DNA of 64,000 nt from Effusibacillus dendaii (GTDB taxonomy: Bacteria; Bacillota; Bacilli; Tumebacillales; Effusibacillaceae). A program made the translations under genes and the position numbers. The notes under the pieces were generated by a model. That model saw only the letters and a list, made by a program, of their open reading frames with translations. It did no database searches and was not told the DNA's origin. The number at the start of each line of letters is the position of its first letter. The stretch's first letter is position 1. This document shows, piece by piece, positions 40,331-48,228 of this stretch. The stretch spans positions 1,402,501 through 1,466,500 of the forward strand of contig NZ_AP023366.1 of NCBI RefSeq assembly GCF_015097055.1. The letters run 5' to 3'.

Positions 40331-40624
40331 TCAAATACCGATCGGTCGCCAGCCGCGAATCACCAAATAAGGCAGACCGAGAAAACGATTTAATCCGATG
40401 CTCAAGTTTTCTTGATTGATCCGTTTCGGTATATAAACCGTAATTTCACCCTGTTCTTGCTTCTCATAAAGGTTCTGCTTGAAACGAGGTTCGCCCAGCC
40501 GCACGGACGGGGCAAATTGAACACTTCCTCAGCACGTTCCCGTATTTGTGGGGAGCTCAAGATGAATGGCCCAATTGCGCCGTTTAATATATTCCACCGC
40601 TTGTTCTTCCACATGCACCCGCAT
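40331..40624 (-). CDS. small protein with Cys-UGA pair (predicted CC/Se motif selenoprotein)
   Basis: From the ATG at 40624 (GGGAGGGG upstream) the frame reads MRVHVEEQAVEYIKRRNWAI, then HLELPTNTGTC, a UGA codon (40529-40531, codon 32), and continues GSVQFAPSVRLGEPR to GLPYLVIRGWRPIGI and a stop at 40331. If the UGA is Sec the product is 97 residues with a Cys-Sec pair. It resembles the small CC/Se motif (seleno)protein family, in which the second Cys can be Sec. Reading past the UGA gives a compact alpha/beta protein with a clean terminus. Routine calling would miss this gene entirely. Confidence 0.85.
40490..40531 (-). promoter_or_regulatory. predicted bacterial SECIS element for the CC/Se gene
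   Basis: After the UGA (40529-40531) the minus strand folds TTTGCCC / GGGCGAA (seven pairs, one G-T) at 40490-40516, with an inner CCG / CGG helix and a loop near GTCCGTGC. The loop starts 20-21 bases after the UGA and begins with G, fitting the bSECIS rules. Confidence 0.62.
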
Positions 40625-40741
40625 GGCAACCCCTCCCGAAAAAAAAAATGGAAAATTCACAAGAACCCTCTGCAATCTTATGGTAAAATCTTTGCAGAGA
40701 AAGTTCAAGACATTCAAATACCTGAAAAGGACGGAACTCAA

Positions 40742-41539
40742 ATGAGACCAATCTTATTTTATATCGGAGACTTTCCTGTCCGTTCCTACGGTCTAATCGT
40801 GGCCATCTCCATTTTGCTGGGGATTGGTGTCGCCACTTACTTCGCGCGGCGGGAAGGAAAATACGAAGCGCATATATCCGGCATCGCTTTTTATACAATT
40901 CTCGGCGCCATCATTGGGGCCCGCGTATGGCAGGTGCTGTTTTTCGATTGGGGCTATTATTCCCAGCATCCGGCCGAGATCATTGCCCTCTGGCATGGGG
41001 GAATGTCGATTCAAGGCGGACTGGTCGGCGGATTTGCCGCTGGCCTCTTATATACCTGGAGATACAGGGTACCGTTTTGGGATTTAGCGGATGTAATGGC
41101 GCCGGGCATTATTTTTGGGCAGGGAATCGGCAGAGCCGCCTGTCTGATGAACGGAGACGCGTTCGGCTCTCCGACCGGGGGAAATTATGGGCTTGTCTAT
41201 CCCCCCGGGACATTCGCCTATGATACGTACGGTTCTCAACCTTTATTTCCTGCTGAAGTGTGGGAAGGGCAGTGGGATATGGTGGTTTTTGCGCTGCTGC
41301 TGTTTTTGAAACAGCGAAAGCTTCCCACCGGCTATCTTTTTCTGTTTTACAATATTCTTTACTCGGCGGGTCGCTTCTTACTTGAATTCCTGCGCGGCGA
41401 CTCCCCCCGCACGCTTGGCATGACAGCCGCCCAATGGACAAGCTTGGCGGTGATTGCGTTGGCGCTGATTCTAATGGTGTATTTAAAGGTGAAACCGGCT
41501 CGCCGGGAAGAACCTGCTTCCGATGTCAGCGAAACTTAA
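40742..41539 (+). CDS. lgt: prolipoprotein diacylglyceryl transferase
   Basis: 265 residues from the ATG at 40742. Seven membrane helices; transfers diacylglycerol from phosphatidylglycerol to the lipobox Cys. The Lgt signatures are present: ALWHGGMSIQGGLVGG (catalytic His region) and GIGRAACLMNGDAFGSPT, plus PAEVWEG and GRFLLEFLRGD. The frame extends far upstream but lacks family sequence there. Divergent from the predicted selenoprotein gene. Confidence 0.95.
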   Translation: MRPILFYIGDFPVRSYGLIVAISILLGIGVATYFARREGKYEAHISGIAFYTILGAIIGARVWQVLFFDWGYYSQHPAEIIALWHGGMSIQGGLVGGFAAGLLYTWRYRVPFWDLADVMAPGIIFGQGIGRAACLMNGDAFGSPTGGNYGLVYPPGTFAYDTYGSQPLFPAEVWEGQWDMVVFALLLFLKQRKLPTGYLFLFYNILYSAGRFLLEFLRGDSPRTLGMTAAQWTSLAVIALALILMVYLKVKPARREEPASDVSET

Positions 41540-41636
41540 ATACACAATTTTAATTTCATTCTCATTTATTTCTCATCATCCGTCCCTATACTAAAAGAGT
41601 AAGGCAATATGAAACATATGGAAGGAGGGCTACACG

Positions 41637-41831
41637 ATGAACGTATCAGGAGCAACCGGTTATTCGGCAGCCGCTATTTACAGACAGCCGCAAGTTCATC
41701 AAGCTCAAAACGCTCAGCAGCAACAGCATGCCGTTCAAAATGTCGATCCCGATCACGACGGCGATATCGATACGGGAAAAGGTCCCGATATCGACACCGG
41801 AAAAGGGCAAAAGATTGACTATCGTGCCTAA
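41637..41831 (+). CDS. small hypothetical protein with DIDTGKG repeats (64 aa)
   Basis: 64-residue hydrophilic protein: Gln/Ala-rich middle (QVHQAQNAQQQQHAVQ) and a C-terminal repeat GDIDTGKGPDIDTGKGQKIDYRA, with two exact DIDTGKG units. AAGGAGGG is upstream. Unrecognised; similar small Gln-rich proteins occur as spore or envelope components. A terminator follows. Confidence 0.65.
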   Translation: MNVSGATGYSAAAIYRQPQVHQAQNAQQQQHAVQNVDPDHDGDIDTGKGPDIDTGKGQKIDYRA

Positions 41832-41856
41832 GTTTTATAAGTAAATTGCATAACTA

Positions 41857-41892
41857 AAATGCCCGTGACGGAACAAAGTCAGGGCATTTCTC
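41857..41892 (+). terminator. intrinsic terminator after the 64-aa gene
   Basis: AATGCCC / GGGCATT closing an inner GTGAC-type stem, followed by TTCTC. The T tract is short, so efficiency may be moderate. Between here and 42052 I see nothing further. Confidence 0.65.
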
Positions 41893-42052
41893 AATCTCCA
41901 GAAGCGGGAAAAACATCACTCTCTATCAAAAATTGGGATATCGCTAGTTCAAGACGGTTCCCATAGGAGCCAACTTGACCCTGGTTTATATGGAGAAAAT
42001 ACGATCTTCTGAGTACAGCCCGCACACCCTGTTATAAACTGCGATTCGCCAC

Positions 42053-42448
42053 TTATTCAATTTGATTTGTTTCCGGATTCAGGCGATAGACTGAAATCTT
42101 ATTCCTGTCTGGATCAACCACCCATACATCGTTTTGTCCAGTTGTCACTTGAATTTTGTTGCTGCGTGTCGAAATCCGTTCAAGGAATCGGATGATCCAT
42201 ACGATCAAAAAGAACACAAACGCGGGAATAATCACCAATCCGTTATCCTTTTGTGCCGCTCGAATTATGGCAAGAAGTTGTTCACTGCGCTCCGCAACAG
42301 GCGGGTGAAGGCGATTGCCGTAAGTTGACTCAACAAAGACATAATCCGCTTCTTCGATCTTCTCAGGATCACATACAATAGCCTGGCCGGCAGATCCAAT
42401 GTCTCCCGAAAACACAAGTTTTGTAATACTTTGGGTAGAAGAAGGCAA
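42053..42448 (-). pseudogene. chimeric remnant: beta-CASP MBL fragment joined to a membrane-protein tail
   Basis: The reading frame carries residues [20 protein letters not shown] and [17 protein letters not shown], then SEQLLAIIRAAQKDNGLVIIPAF. These are the internal motifs of metallo-beta-lactamase beta-CASP RNA-processing proteins (SGD box, ESTYG, IPAF). It then switches at IPAF to VFFLIVWIIRFLERISTRS and a short soluble end with no such relatives. Both ends of the real protein are missing, so this is a fragment, fused to another. It abuts the MCP fragment. Confidence 0.75.
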
Positions 42449-43106
42449 CCAGGCAATCCGAACCGCAATCAGTCAAATGAACTCGATTCAAAATACTGTA
42501 AGTGGATTGGCCAAGGTTATCACGGGGCTTGGAGAACGCTCTCAAGAGATTGGGCAAATTGTAGAGGCAATTACCAGTATTGCTTCCCAAACCAATCTTC
42601 TGGCACTTAACGCTGCCATTGAGGCTGCACGTGCGGGAGAGCACGGTCGTGGATTTGCAGTGGTGGCTGATGAAGTACGCAAACTTGCCGAACAATCATC
42701 TATCTCGGCACAACAAATCTCTGAATTAATTGCAACAATTCAAGAAGAAACGAATAAAGCCGTTGAATCGATGGAAAGAGGCACAAAGGAAGTATCGGAA
42801 GGTATCACAGCCGTTAACTTGGCTGGGGAATCGTTTGAACAGATTGGACACTCTATTACAGATGTTAGTTCCCAGATGCAAGAAGTATCCGCCGCATCAA
42901 AGCAAATGTCTACAAACTCACAACAAGTAATTAAATCAATAGATACGATTTCCGAAATCACAGAATCTACCGCAGCGGGTGCACAGAATGTTTCAGCGGC
43001 ATCGGAAGAACAACTGGCCACAATGGAAGAAATCACTGCTTCAGCAAATGCACTGGCGCAAATGGCAGAGGAACTTCAGAAAATTGTAATGAAATTTAAG
43101 GTATAG
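42440..43106 (+). pseudogene. methyl-accepting chemotaxis protein, signalling-domain fragment
   Basis: About 220 residues from the cytoplasmic end of an MCP: the hairpin tip [20 protein letters not shown], then [25 protein letters not shown] and the returning helix to a normal C-terminus. The sensor, membrane and HAMP parts are missing. The first open ATG (42399) precedes unrelated codons. The region has no own promoter or ribosome binding site that I can support. Reads as a truncated remnant beside the MBL fragment. Confidence 0.8.
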
Positions 43107-43232
43107 GCGTATCAGACAGAATGCACACCTTCTCTCATGATGAGTTGTAATTTGTCTCGGTTATAGGTGTCACTGCGTTTTCATTTACTTTGTAACGAGT
43201 TGTAACTGAGTTGTTTAATTTAAACCCACCAG

Positions 43233-43287
43233 AGCGGACTGCTGCTTTCATCAAACTGTACCGTTTGATTTTAGAGCTGCGTCCGCT
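43233..43287. terminator. large two-part hairpin downstream of the mtn operon
   Basis: AGCGGAC ... GTCCGCT closes an internal perfect stem ATCAAAC-tgtacc-GTTTGAT. No clear T tract follows on either strand. It lies 33 bases past the mtnD stop and may protect or end the mtn transcript. Confidence 0.4.
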
Positions 43288-43319
43288 TTGATGATGTTTC
43301 TTAGCTATTCACTTTCCCC

Positions 43320-43850
43320 TTACGCCGTCTGCTCCTCAAAGATCGCCGCCCAGCCTTCGGTCGATTCGAAAATCCGGATCGCCTTCACCTTGCGGTCATC
43401 CATCAGGGTAAACCAGTGACGGGTGCCGTTCGGTACAGAAATCAGGTCGCCCGCTTCCAGTTCTACATCAAAGAACACGCCGTCTTTCGGACCTTTGATC
43501 GCGAAGATGCCGTGACCGTCTACGATGAAGCGGACTTCGTCCTCACTGTGATGATGCTCTTTCTTGAACATGTCAAGCAGTTGATCCAAATTGGGAGTTT
43601 TATCAGACAACACCACAATGTCGGCCGACTTATATCCTCTTTTGGCTGACAGCGCATCGACTTCCGGTTTAAACAACGCAAGAATTTCTGATTTCTGTTC
43701 GTCCGTCAGCGCGTACTCTTCCTTGAGATTGCCCTGCAGCCGGGAAATATCCCATTTTTCATAGATAATGCCTTGCTCTTCCAGATAGGCCTCGACTGCA
43801 TCCGGATTTTCAATTCTTTCATTTGTTTCGTGAAAACGAATTTGTGCCAT
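43320..43850 (-). CDS. mtnD: acireductone dioxygenase
   Basis: 176 residues, the usual length. Cupin metal site: KKEHHHSEDEVRFIVDG (HxHxxxxE-type) and a distal His in NGTRHWFTLMDD. Converts the acireductone of methionine salvage to 2-keto-4-methylthiobutyrate and formate (iron form). The N-terminal MAQIRFHETNERIENPD is typical. Last gene of the mtnW-mtnX-mtnB-mtnD series, 42 bases after mtnB. Confidence 0.95.
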   Translation of the reverse strand: MAQIRFHETNERIENPDAVEAYLEEQGIIYEKWDISRLQGNLKEEYALTDEQKSEILALFKPEVDALSAKRGYKSADIVVLSDKTPNLDQLLDMFKKEHHHSEDEVRFIVDGHGIFAIKGPKDGVFFDVELEAGDLISVPNGTRHWFTLMDDRKVKAIRIFESTEGWAAIFEEQTA

Positions 43851-43892
43851 ACGATTTTCCTCCCCAGAATATGAATTTATTTAATAGATAAT

Positions 43893-44573
43893 TTACAGCG
43901 CAGTCGCAATTGGCGGAACCGCCAGCGGCAACGAACCGTTTCTTGTTACCGATACCCACAAAAACTGATAGTGAAACAAAAACTCAAGAGCTTCCACATG
44001 ACGTTTCGCTTCAAACGGAGTTCGCCCCCATGCGTAAATGCCATGTTTGCGGATCAGCACACCAGGAACCCGTGGGTCCAATCGGTTACCAATTTCATCT
44101 GCCAATCTGGGAATGTCCGCAAAGTTCTCAATGATTGGAACTTCGATAACGGCCCCCTCTTCCCATATACCCAGGCCCTTGATAAGCTCCATCTGGGACA
44201 ACGTAACGTTCCCTTCGTGGAAGTACAGCTCTGAAATCAGGTTGTTATATACCGTGTGTACATGCAGTACTGATCCTGCGTCTGTTAACTGATAGATTTT
44301 CGAGTGAATAAGGGTCTCGGCAGACGGGCGCAGCCGGGTTGGTTCGATCGGTTTGCACTCCTGATCAACCGCCAAAATATCGTCCAGTTGCAAACTTTCC
44401 TTATCTTTGCCGCTCGCGGTCACACCGAAAACCAACGGATCGTCGCTCAGTTTAATCGACAGATTGCCCGCCGTCGCCGGCAGCCACCCTTTTTGCGTAA
44501 AATTGTCCGCAATCTCTTTTAATTGCCTCGCAATTTGAATCCGGTCTTCCTGATAGAATTGATAGTCTGTCAT
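43893..44573 (-). CDS. mtnB: methylthioribulose-1-phosphate dehydratase
   Basis: 226 residues of the class II aldolase fold: GWLPATAGNLSIKLSDD, VLHVHTVYNNLISEL (zinc His-x-His), and VLIRKHGIYAWG with the distal His. It dehydrates methylthioribulose-1-phosphate in methionine salvage. The start overlaps the mtnX stop by four bases. Confidence 0.94.
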   Translation of the reverse strand: MTDYQFYQEDRIQIARQLKEIADNFTQKGWLPATAGNLSIKLSDDPLVFGVTASGKDKESLQLDDILAVDQECKPIEPTRLRPSAETLIHSKIYQLTDAGSVLHVHTVYNNLISELYFHEGNVTLSQMELIKGLGIWEEGAVIEVPIIENFADIPRLADEIGNRLDPRVPGVLIRKHGIYAWGRTPFEAKRHVEALEFLFHYQFLWVSVTRNGSLPLAVPPIATAL

Positions 44574-45259
44574 GCGGACACCCCCAATTGCAACAATCGT
44601 TCAATGCATGCTTTAACGTCCCCAAAATCGGTAAACGGCGCAAGCGTGAGTCCTTCTTCTCTGCACCTGTCCAGCAAAAAGGAACGTGCAATCACAAAAT
44701 CGGCCTGTCTCGCCGCTTTCAGATCGGTGATACTGTCCCCAATCACAAGGCGTGTAAATCGATCGGCCGGATACTTTCGCATAACCGAAGGTTTACACAT
44801 CCCGCAACCCCCGTCACATTTGTCGTCACAATCATGCGGCCACAAAATGCGAATCGTCTCATCCGAAAAGTCTGCTTGATTGCAGTAGATTTGCGAGATT
44901 TGGTAAGGTGCCAAAATCGGCTCCACAAAAAAATCGATGCCGCCGCTTGTCACCAACAGTTCCACATTATTTCCACGGCAATATTCGACAAACTCGCCAA
45001 ATCCTTCACGGATTCTTGCCGTCTGTTTTGCATATGCAACCAGTTCATCCCGCTGGCCGGAGGGAATCATGGAAAACAGTCTGCCAACCCCTTCCTGCAC
45101 CGAAATTCGTTGCGATAAAATATCGTCCTTCGTTAATTCCCATCCATCCGGTGCAAACCGCTCCATTACGGAAATGATCATATCTCGTTCGGTAATCGTC
45201 CCGTCAAAGTCACAAAAAACGACCATTTGCTTGCTAAAAATCTGATTGCCATCTCCCAA
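44570..45259 (-). CDS. mtnX: 2-hydroxy-3-keto-5-methylthiopentenyl-1-phosphate phosphatase
   Basis: HAD-family phosphatase. Motif I is MVVFCDFDGTITERD, motif II VTSGGIDFF, motif III and IV LVIGDSITDLKAARQADF. I start it at the TTG at 45259, eight bases after GGGGAGG and directly behind the mtnW stop; the ATG at 45226 (VVFCDFDG) has no ribosome binding site. About 229 residues. A Cys-rich segment (HDCDDKCDGGCGMCK) is seen in this group. Confidence 0.92.
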   Translation of the reverse strand: MGDGNQIFSKQMVVFCDFDGTITERDMIISVMERFAPDGWELTKDDILSQRISVQEGVGRLFSMIPSGQRDELVAYAKQTARIREGFGEFVEYCRGNNVELLVTSGGIDFFVEPILAPYQISQIYCNQADFSDETIRILWPHDCDDKCDGGCGMCKPSVMRKYPADRFTRLVIGDSITDLKAARQADFVIARSFLLDRCREEGLTLAPFTDFGDVKACIERLLQLGVSA

Positions 45260-45260
45260 T

Positions 45261-46490
45261 TTACTTGCCTCCCCACAACTGGAGTGCCTTCGCCAGTTCA
45301 TCACTTTCGGTTGCTGCTTCAGCAAGTGTTCGGCCTTTTAGGACCGCTTCAATCGCTGCCACAAACGCCCGCCCGCCGGCTGCCGATCCGTCCGGATGCC
45401 CGTGAATGCCGCCACCCGCGTTGACGATTTGATCATTTCCGAGATCCTCATACAGCTGCGGCACCAACGCAGGATGAATCCCTGCGGAAGGGACAGGGAA
45501 CGACCGTTTGAGGGCAAACGCATCCATGCGCAATTCGTCTGCAATCGCCAACGTCTCTGTGCGTTCCATGGCAACCGAACCATAGGCGGAAGGATACAGC
45601 ACAAAATCAGCCCCTGCCATTCGCATCAGTTTCCCCAGCAGAACGCTGGCTCGTATACCGTACTGTGGCGCTGGATACACAGCACCCGACAAGGCGGGAT
45701 GCGCCATGATCGGAACTGTAACGGCCGGATCTCCCGCCAATCTGTGCAACACATCATATCCATATGCCAACACATTCAACAGAAGGGCACTGGCGCCTGC
45801 CTCAACAGCCCGTTTCGCTTTTTCCACGATTTCCGTAACCGGTCCGGTCAAATTGGCCGCATACAACACCTTTTTGCCCGTAACAGAGTAAGCCCTTTCC
45901 GCCTCTTTCGCACACGCTTCGATTCGTCGCTCAAACGGGGCATACGTATCATCAAAGAAAATTTCATCATCTTTCACAAGATCAACGCCGCCGATCGCCT
46001 GCTGATAAAACAGTTCCGCCAATGTTTTCGTCTCGTAGCCGATGCACGATTTGAAAATCGACATTAACAGCGGCCGGTCATATACACCTAACCGCTGCCG
46101 GATTCCTTCGATGCCGTATTTCGGTCCCGGAAACTGTTTTACAAACGATTCCGGAAACTGCAGATCGACCAGCTTGATCATCCCGTCCATCGACAGCTTG
46201 CCGAATACAGTAGTCAACAACGCGGGAATTTCAGCCGTAAAGTTGCATACCGGGTACCCGATTTGCAAAATCGCCTTTCGATTCCCCGCCTCGTCTTCCC
46301 CCAGCTCTTCGACAGATACCACCTGCCCGAGGTGTTTTTTCATCTGTTCTTGCCGTTCAGCAGGCAGATCCGTCCAGGAACCGACTGTAAGTCCCACCGC
46401 AATCCCCTGCGCTTTTTTATAAAAATCGCCCGCCTGCTGGTGCACCAGATAAGAAGCCATTACATAATCGTCAGACACCCAATCCCCCAT
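45261..46490 (-). CDS. mtnW: 2,3-diketo-5-methylthiopentyl-1-phosphate enolase (RuBisCO-like protein)
   Basis: 409 residues from the ATG at 46490 (AAAGGGGAGG upstream). The large-subunit fold of RuBis[19 protein letters not shown] and related barrel motifs, [12 protein letters not shown], and [12 protein letters not shown] near the phosphate site. It enolises, not carboxylates, in the salvage pathway. Its leader contains a SAM-I riboswitch, four small hairpins and a terminator-like repeat. Confidence 0.95.
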   Translation of the reverse strand: MGDWVSDDYVMASYLVHQQAGDFYKKAQGIAVGLTVGSWTDLPAERQEQMKKHLGQVVSVEELGEDEAGNRKAILQIGYPVCNFTAEIPALLTTVFGKLSMDGMIKLVDLQFPESFVKQFPGPKYGIEGIRQRLGVYDRPLLMSIFKSCIGYETKTLAELFYQQAIGGVDLVKDDEIFFDDTYAPFERRIEACAKEAERAYSVTGKKVLYAANLTGPVTEIVEKAKRAVEAGASALLLNVLAYGYDVLHRLAGDPAVTVPIMAHPALSGAVYPAPQYGIRASVLLGKLMRMAGADFVLYPSAYGSVAMERTETLAIADELRMDAFALKRSFPVPSAGIHPALVPQLYEDLGNDQIVNAGGGIHGHPDGSAAGGRAFVAAIEAVLKGRTLAEAATESDELAKALQLWGGK

Positions 46491-46545
46491 AACAACCTCC
46501 CCTTTCTGGCAAACTGATAAAGCATTCGCCGCTCCGCACCCTAAA

Positions 46546-46600
46546 GAAAACTTGGCTTTCGCCAAGCCTTTGGTGTAGGCGAAAGCCTCGTTGTCTTGCG
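46546..46600 (-). repeat. intergenic terminator-like repeat, copy 2 (mtnW leader)
   Basis: On the minus strand: CAAGACAACGAGGCTTTCGC ... AAGGCTTGGCGAAAGCC followed by AAGTTTTCTTT. The terminator-like hairpin is CTTGGC-gaaa-GCCAAG plus T tract. Upstream GGCTTTCGCC is perfectly complementary to GGCGAAAGCC, so a competing hairpin of ten pairs can form. This is the copy with the best pairing. Confidence 0.68.
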
Positions 46601-46698
46601 CATGGATGCGCTGATGCCGACGTTGCGACGACCATGGATGGTCTGGTGTCGACGATGCAACATGGACGTTGCGTTTTCGTCGACCGACACGGATGTCG
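46598..46698. repeat. four short hairpins with a common GGA/TCC loop
   Basis: GCGCATGGATGCGC (46598-46611), GACCATGGATGGTC (46630-46643), GCAACATGGACGTTGC (46657-46672) and CGACACGGATGTCG (46685-46698), spaced 27-32 bases centre to centre. The stems differ but each is self-complementary, while the loop keeps ATGGA(T/C) or ACGGAT. On the plus strand, GGA in a hairpin loop resembles CsrA/RsmA sites; on the minus strand, the loop is TCC. Confidence 0.65.
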
Positions 46699-46761
46699 CG
46701 CTTATAGTCGGCCTTCCTCTATACTATCGCACGCTTCAAAGTTATACTTTCCGACAGTGAA

Positions 46762-46964
46762 ACAAAAACGCCTCTATCCTTTGAAAAGAGGCGTATCGCT
46801 AGTCGTTATCGCGCCTCTCATCTCTCAGAACCAAACGATTCTGCAGGAGTTAGCACCGTGGACACCCTGTCTAACGGAATTCCAGTTGCTGCCGATCCGT
46901 CGCCAAAATATGTCCGGTTGCCGGGCTTCATCGGGCCAGTCCCTCAGCCTGCTCGTGATAAGAG
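46762..46964 (-). ncRNA. SAM-I (S box) riboswitch with terminator, upstream of mtnWXBD
   Basis: Minus strand: CTCTTATCACGAGCAGGCTG ... AGGGACTGGCCCGATGAAGC, then CCGGCAACCGG, GGTGCTAACTCCTGC and GATGAGAGG. These are the standard S-box blocks. A terminator stem ACGCCTC / GAGGCGT (46768-46794) with TTTTT follows. It would shut off mtnWXBD when S-adenosylmethionine is plentiful. Starts 44 bases past the mtnE stop. Confidence 0.95.
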
Positions 46965-47007
46965 TTTTTTATTTTAATTTTAAATGTACAATAGAAAACG
47001 GCAGGAA

Positions 47008-48174
47008 TCAATATACGATCTTCCCCAACCGCTCAACAGCTTCCCGCAGGCGTTCTTCCGAATCCAAAAGTCCTACGCGCACATATCCCTCGCCGCTTTT
47101 GCCAAATCCAATACCGGGGGCTACCACCACATACGCCCGTTCCAGTGCCAGATCGGCAAATTCGATCGAACTCATGCCATTCGGAATCGGAATCCAGGTA
47201 AAGAAAGAACCTTTCGGCTCTATCACGTCCCAACCGAGCTCGCGCAGTCCGCCGATAAATACATTACGCCGACGCTGATACACGTTCACCAATTCTCTTA
47301 CACAGTCCTGCGAAGAACGCAATGCCGTGATCGATGCCCGCTGGATGGCCGGAAACAAAGACACAAAGTAATGGTCCTGGATCAGATTGAGCAACGAGAT
47401 AATCTCTTTATTGCCAACTGCAAAGCCTACCCGCCAGCCGGCCATATTGTATGTTTTGGACATCGTGTAAAATTCGACCCCAACTTCTTTTGCACCCGGC
47501 GCCTGCAGGAACGACACCGGTTTCAAACCGTCAAAGCCGATCGCCCCGTACGCATAATCGTGTGCCACTACAATCTGGTGTTTCTCCGCCAACGCCACCG
47601 TTTCCTGAAAAAACGATTCCGGTGCGGTTGCAGACGTGGGGTTGCTCGGATAGTTTAAAAACATCAATTTTGCCCGCCGCAGCACATCGTCCGGCAGACT
47701 GGAATAATCGGGCAGAAAATCGTTTTCCCGCAAAAGCGGCATCATCACCATTTCACCGCCGCTCATCGCCACGCCTGACCAATAATCCGGGTAACCGGGA
47801 TCGGGAACCAGACATACGTCGCCTTTGTTTAACAAACATTGACTAATCTCAACCAAGCCGACTTTTCCGCCAAACAAGATAGCCACTTCTGTCTCCGGTT
47901 CAAGCGAAACGTCGCATTCCATTCTATACCAGTCGGCAACTGCCTCTTTCAGTTCGAGCAGCCCGGAAAACGGCGAATAGCGGTGCGTTTTTGGATCGAG
48001 TACCGCTTCCCGCATGGATTCCACAATATGGGCAGGTGTCGGCAAATCAGGATTGCCCTGCCCCAGATTAATCACGTCATAACCCTCTGCTACATAGGAA
48101 GCCGCTTTTCGCGTCAATTTCGAAAAGAACTGTTCCGGCAGCCGTTTCAGCCGTTCCGCTGGCTGTACCAACAT
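47008..48174 (-). CDS. mtnE: methionine salvage aminotransferase (MtnE-type)
   Basis: 388 residues from the ATG at 48174; a TTG at 48204 is an alternative start. PLP class I aminotransferase: PEQFFSKLTRKAASYVAEGYDVINLGQGNPD at the start and SKTYNMAGWRVGFAVGN with the PLP lysine. This YkrV-type enzyme transaminates 2-keto-4-methylthiobutyrate to methionine, the last step of the salvage cycle. It lies upstream of the S-box, hence is not directly under it. The rodA-like gene is 24 bases away on the other side, with no clear promoter between. Confidence 0.88.
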   Translation of the reverse strand: MLVQPAERLKRLPEQFFSKLTRKAASYVAEGYDVINLGQGNPDLPTPAHIVESMREAVLDPKTHRYSPFSGLLELKEAVADWYRMECDVSLEPETEVAILFGGKVGLVEISQCLLNKGDVCLVPDPGYPDYWSGVAMSGGEMVMMPLLRENDFLPDYSSLPDDVLRRAKLMFLNYPSNPTSATAPESFFQETVALAEKHQIVVAHDYAYGAIGFDGLKPVSFLQAPGAKEVGVEFYTMSKTYNMAGWRVGFAVGNKEIISLLNLIQDHYFVSLFPAIQRASITALRSSQDCVRELVNVYQRRRNVFIGGLRELGWDVIEPKGSFFTWIPIPNGMSSIEFADLALERAYVVVAPGIGFGKSGEGYVRVGLLDSEERLREAVERLGKIVY

Positions 48175-48228
48175 TTGCACCCCATCCTTCCACAAACCGT
48201 CCAAGATCCAAATCTTAAATCATAAAAC

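Noticed and set aside
40412-41539. Long 375-codon start for lgt
   Set aside because: The first 110 codons show no Lgt sequence and overlap the predicted selenoprotein gene in antisense; the ATG at 40742 gives the canonical protein.
45396-46067. Plus-strand open frame of 223 codons within mtnW
   Set aside because: Antisense shadow of mtnW.
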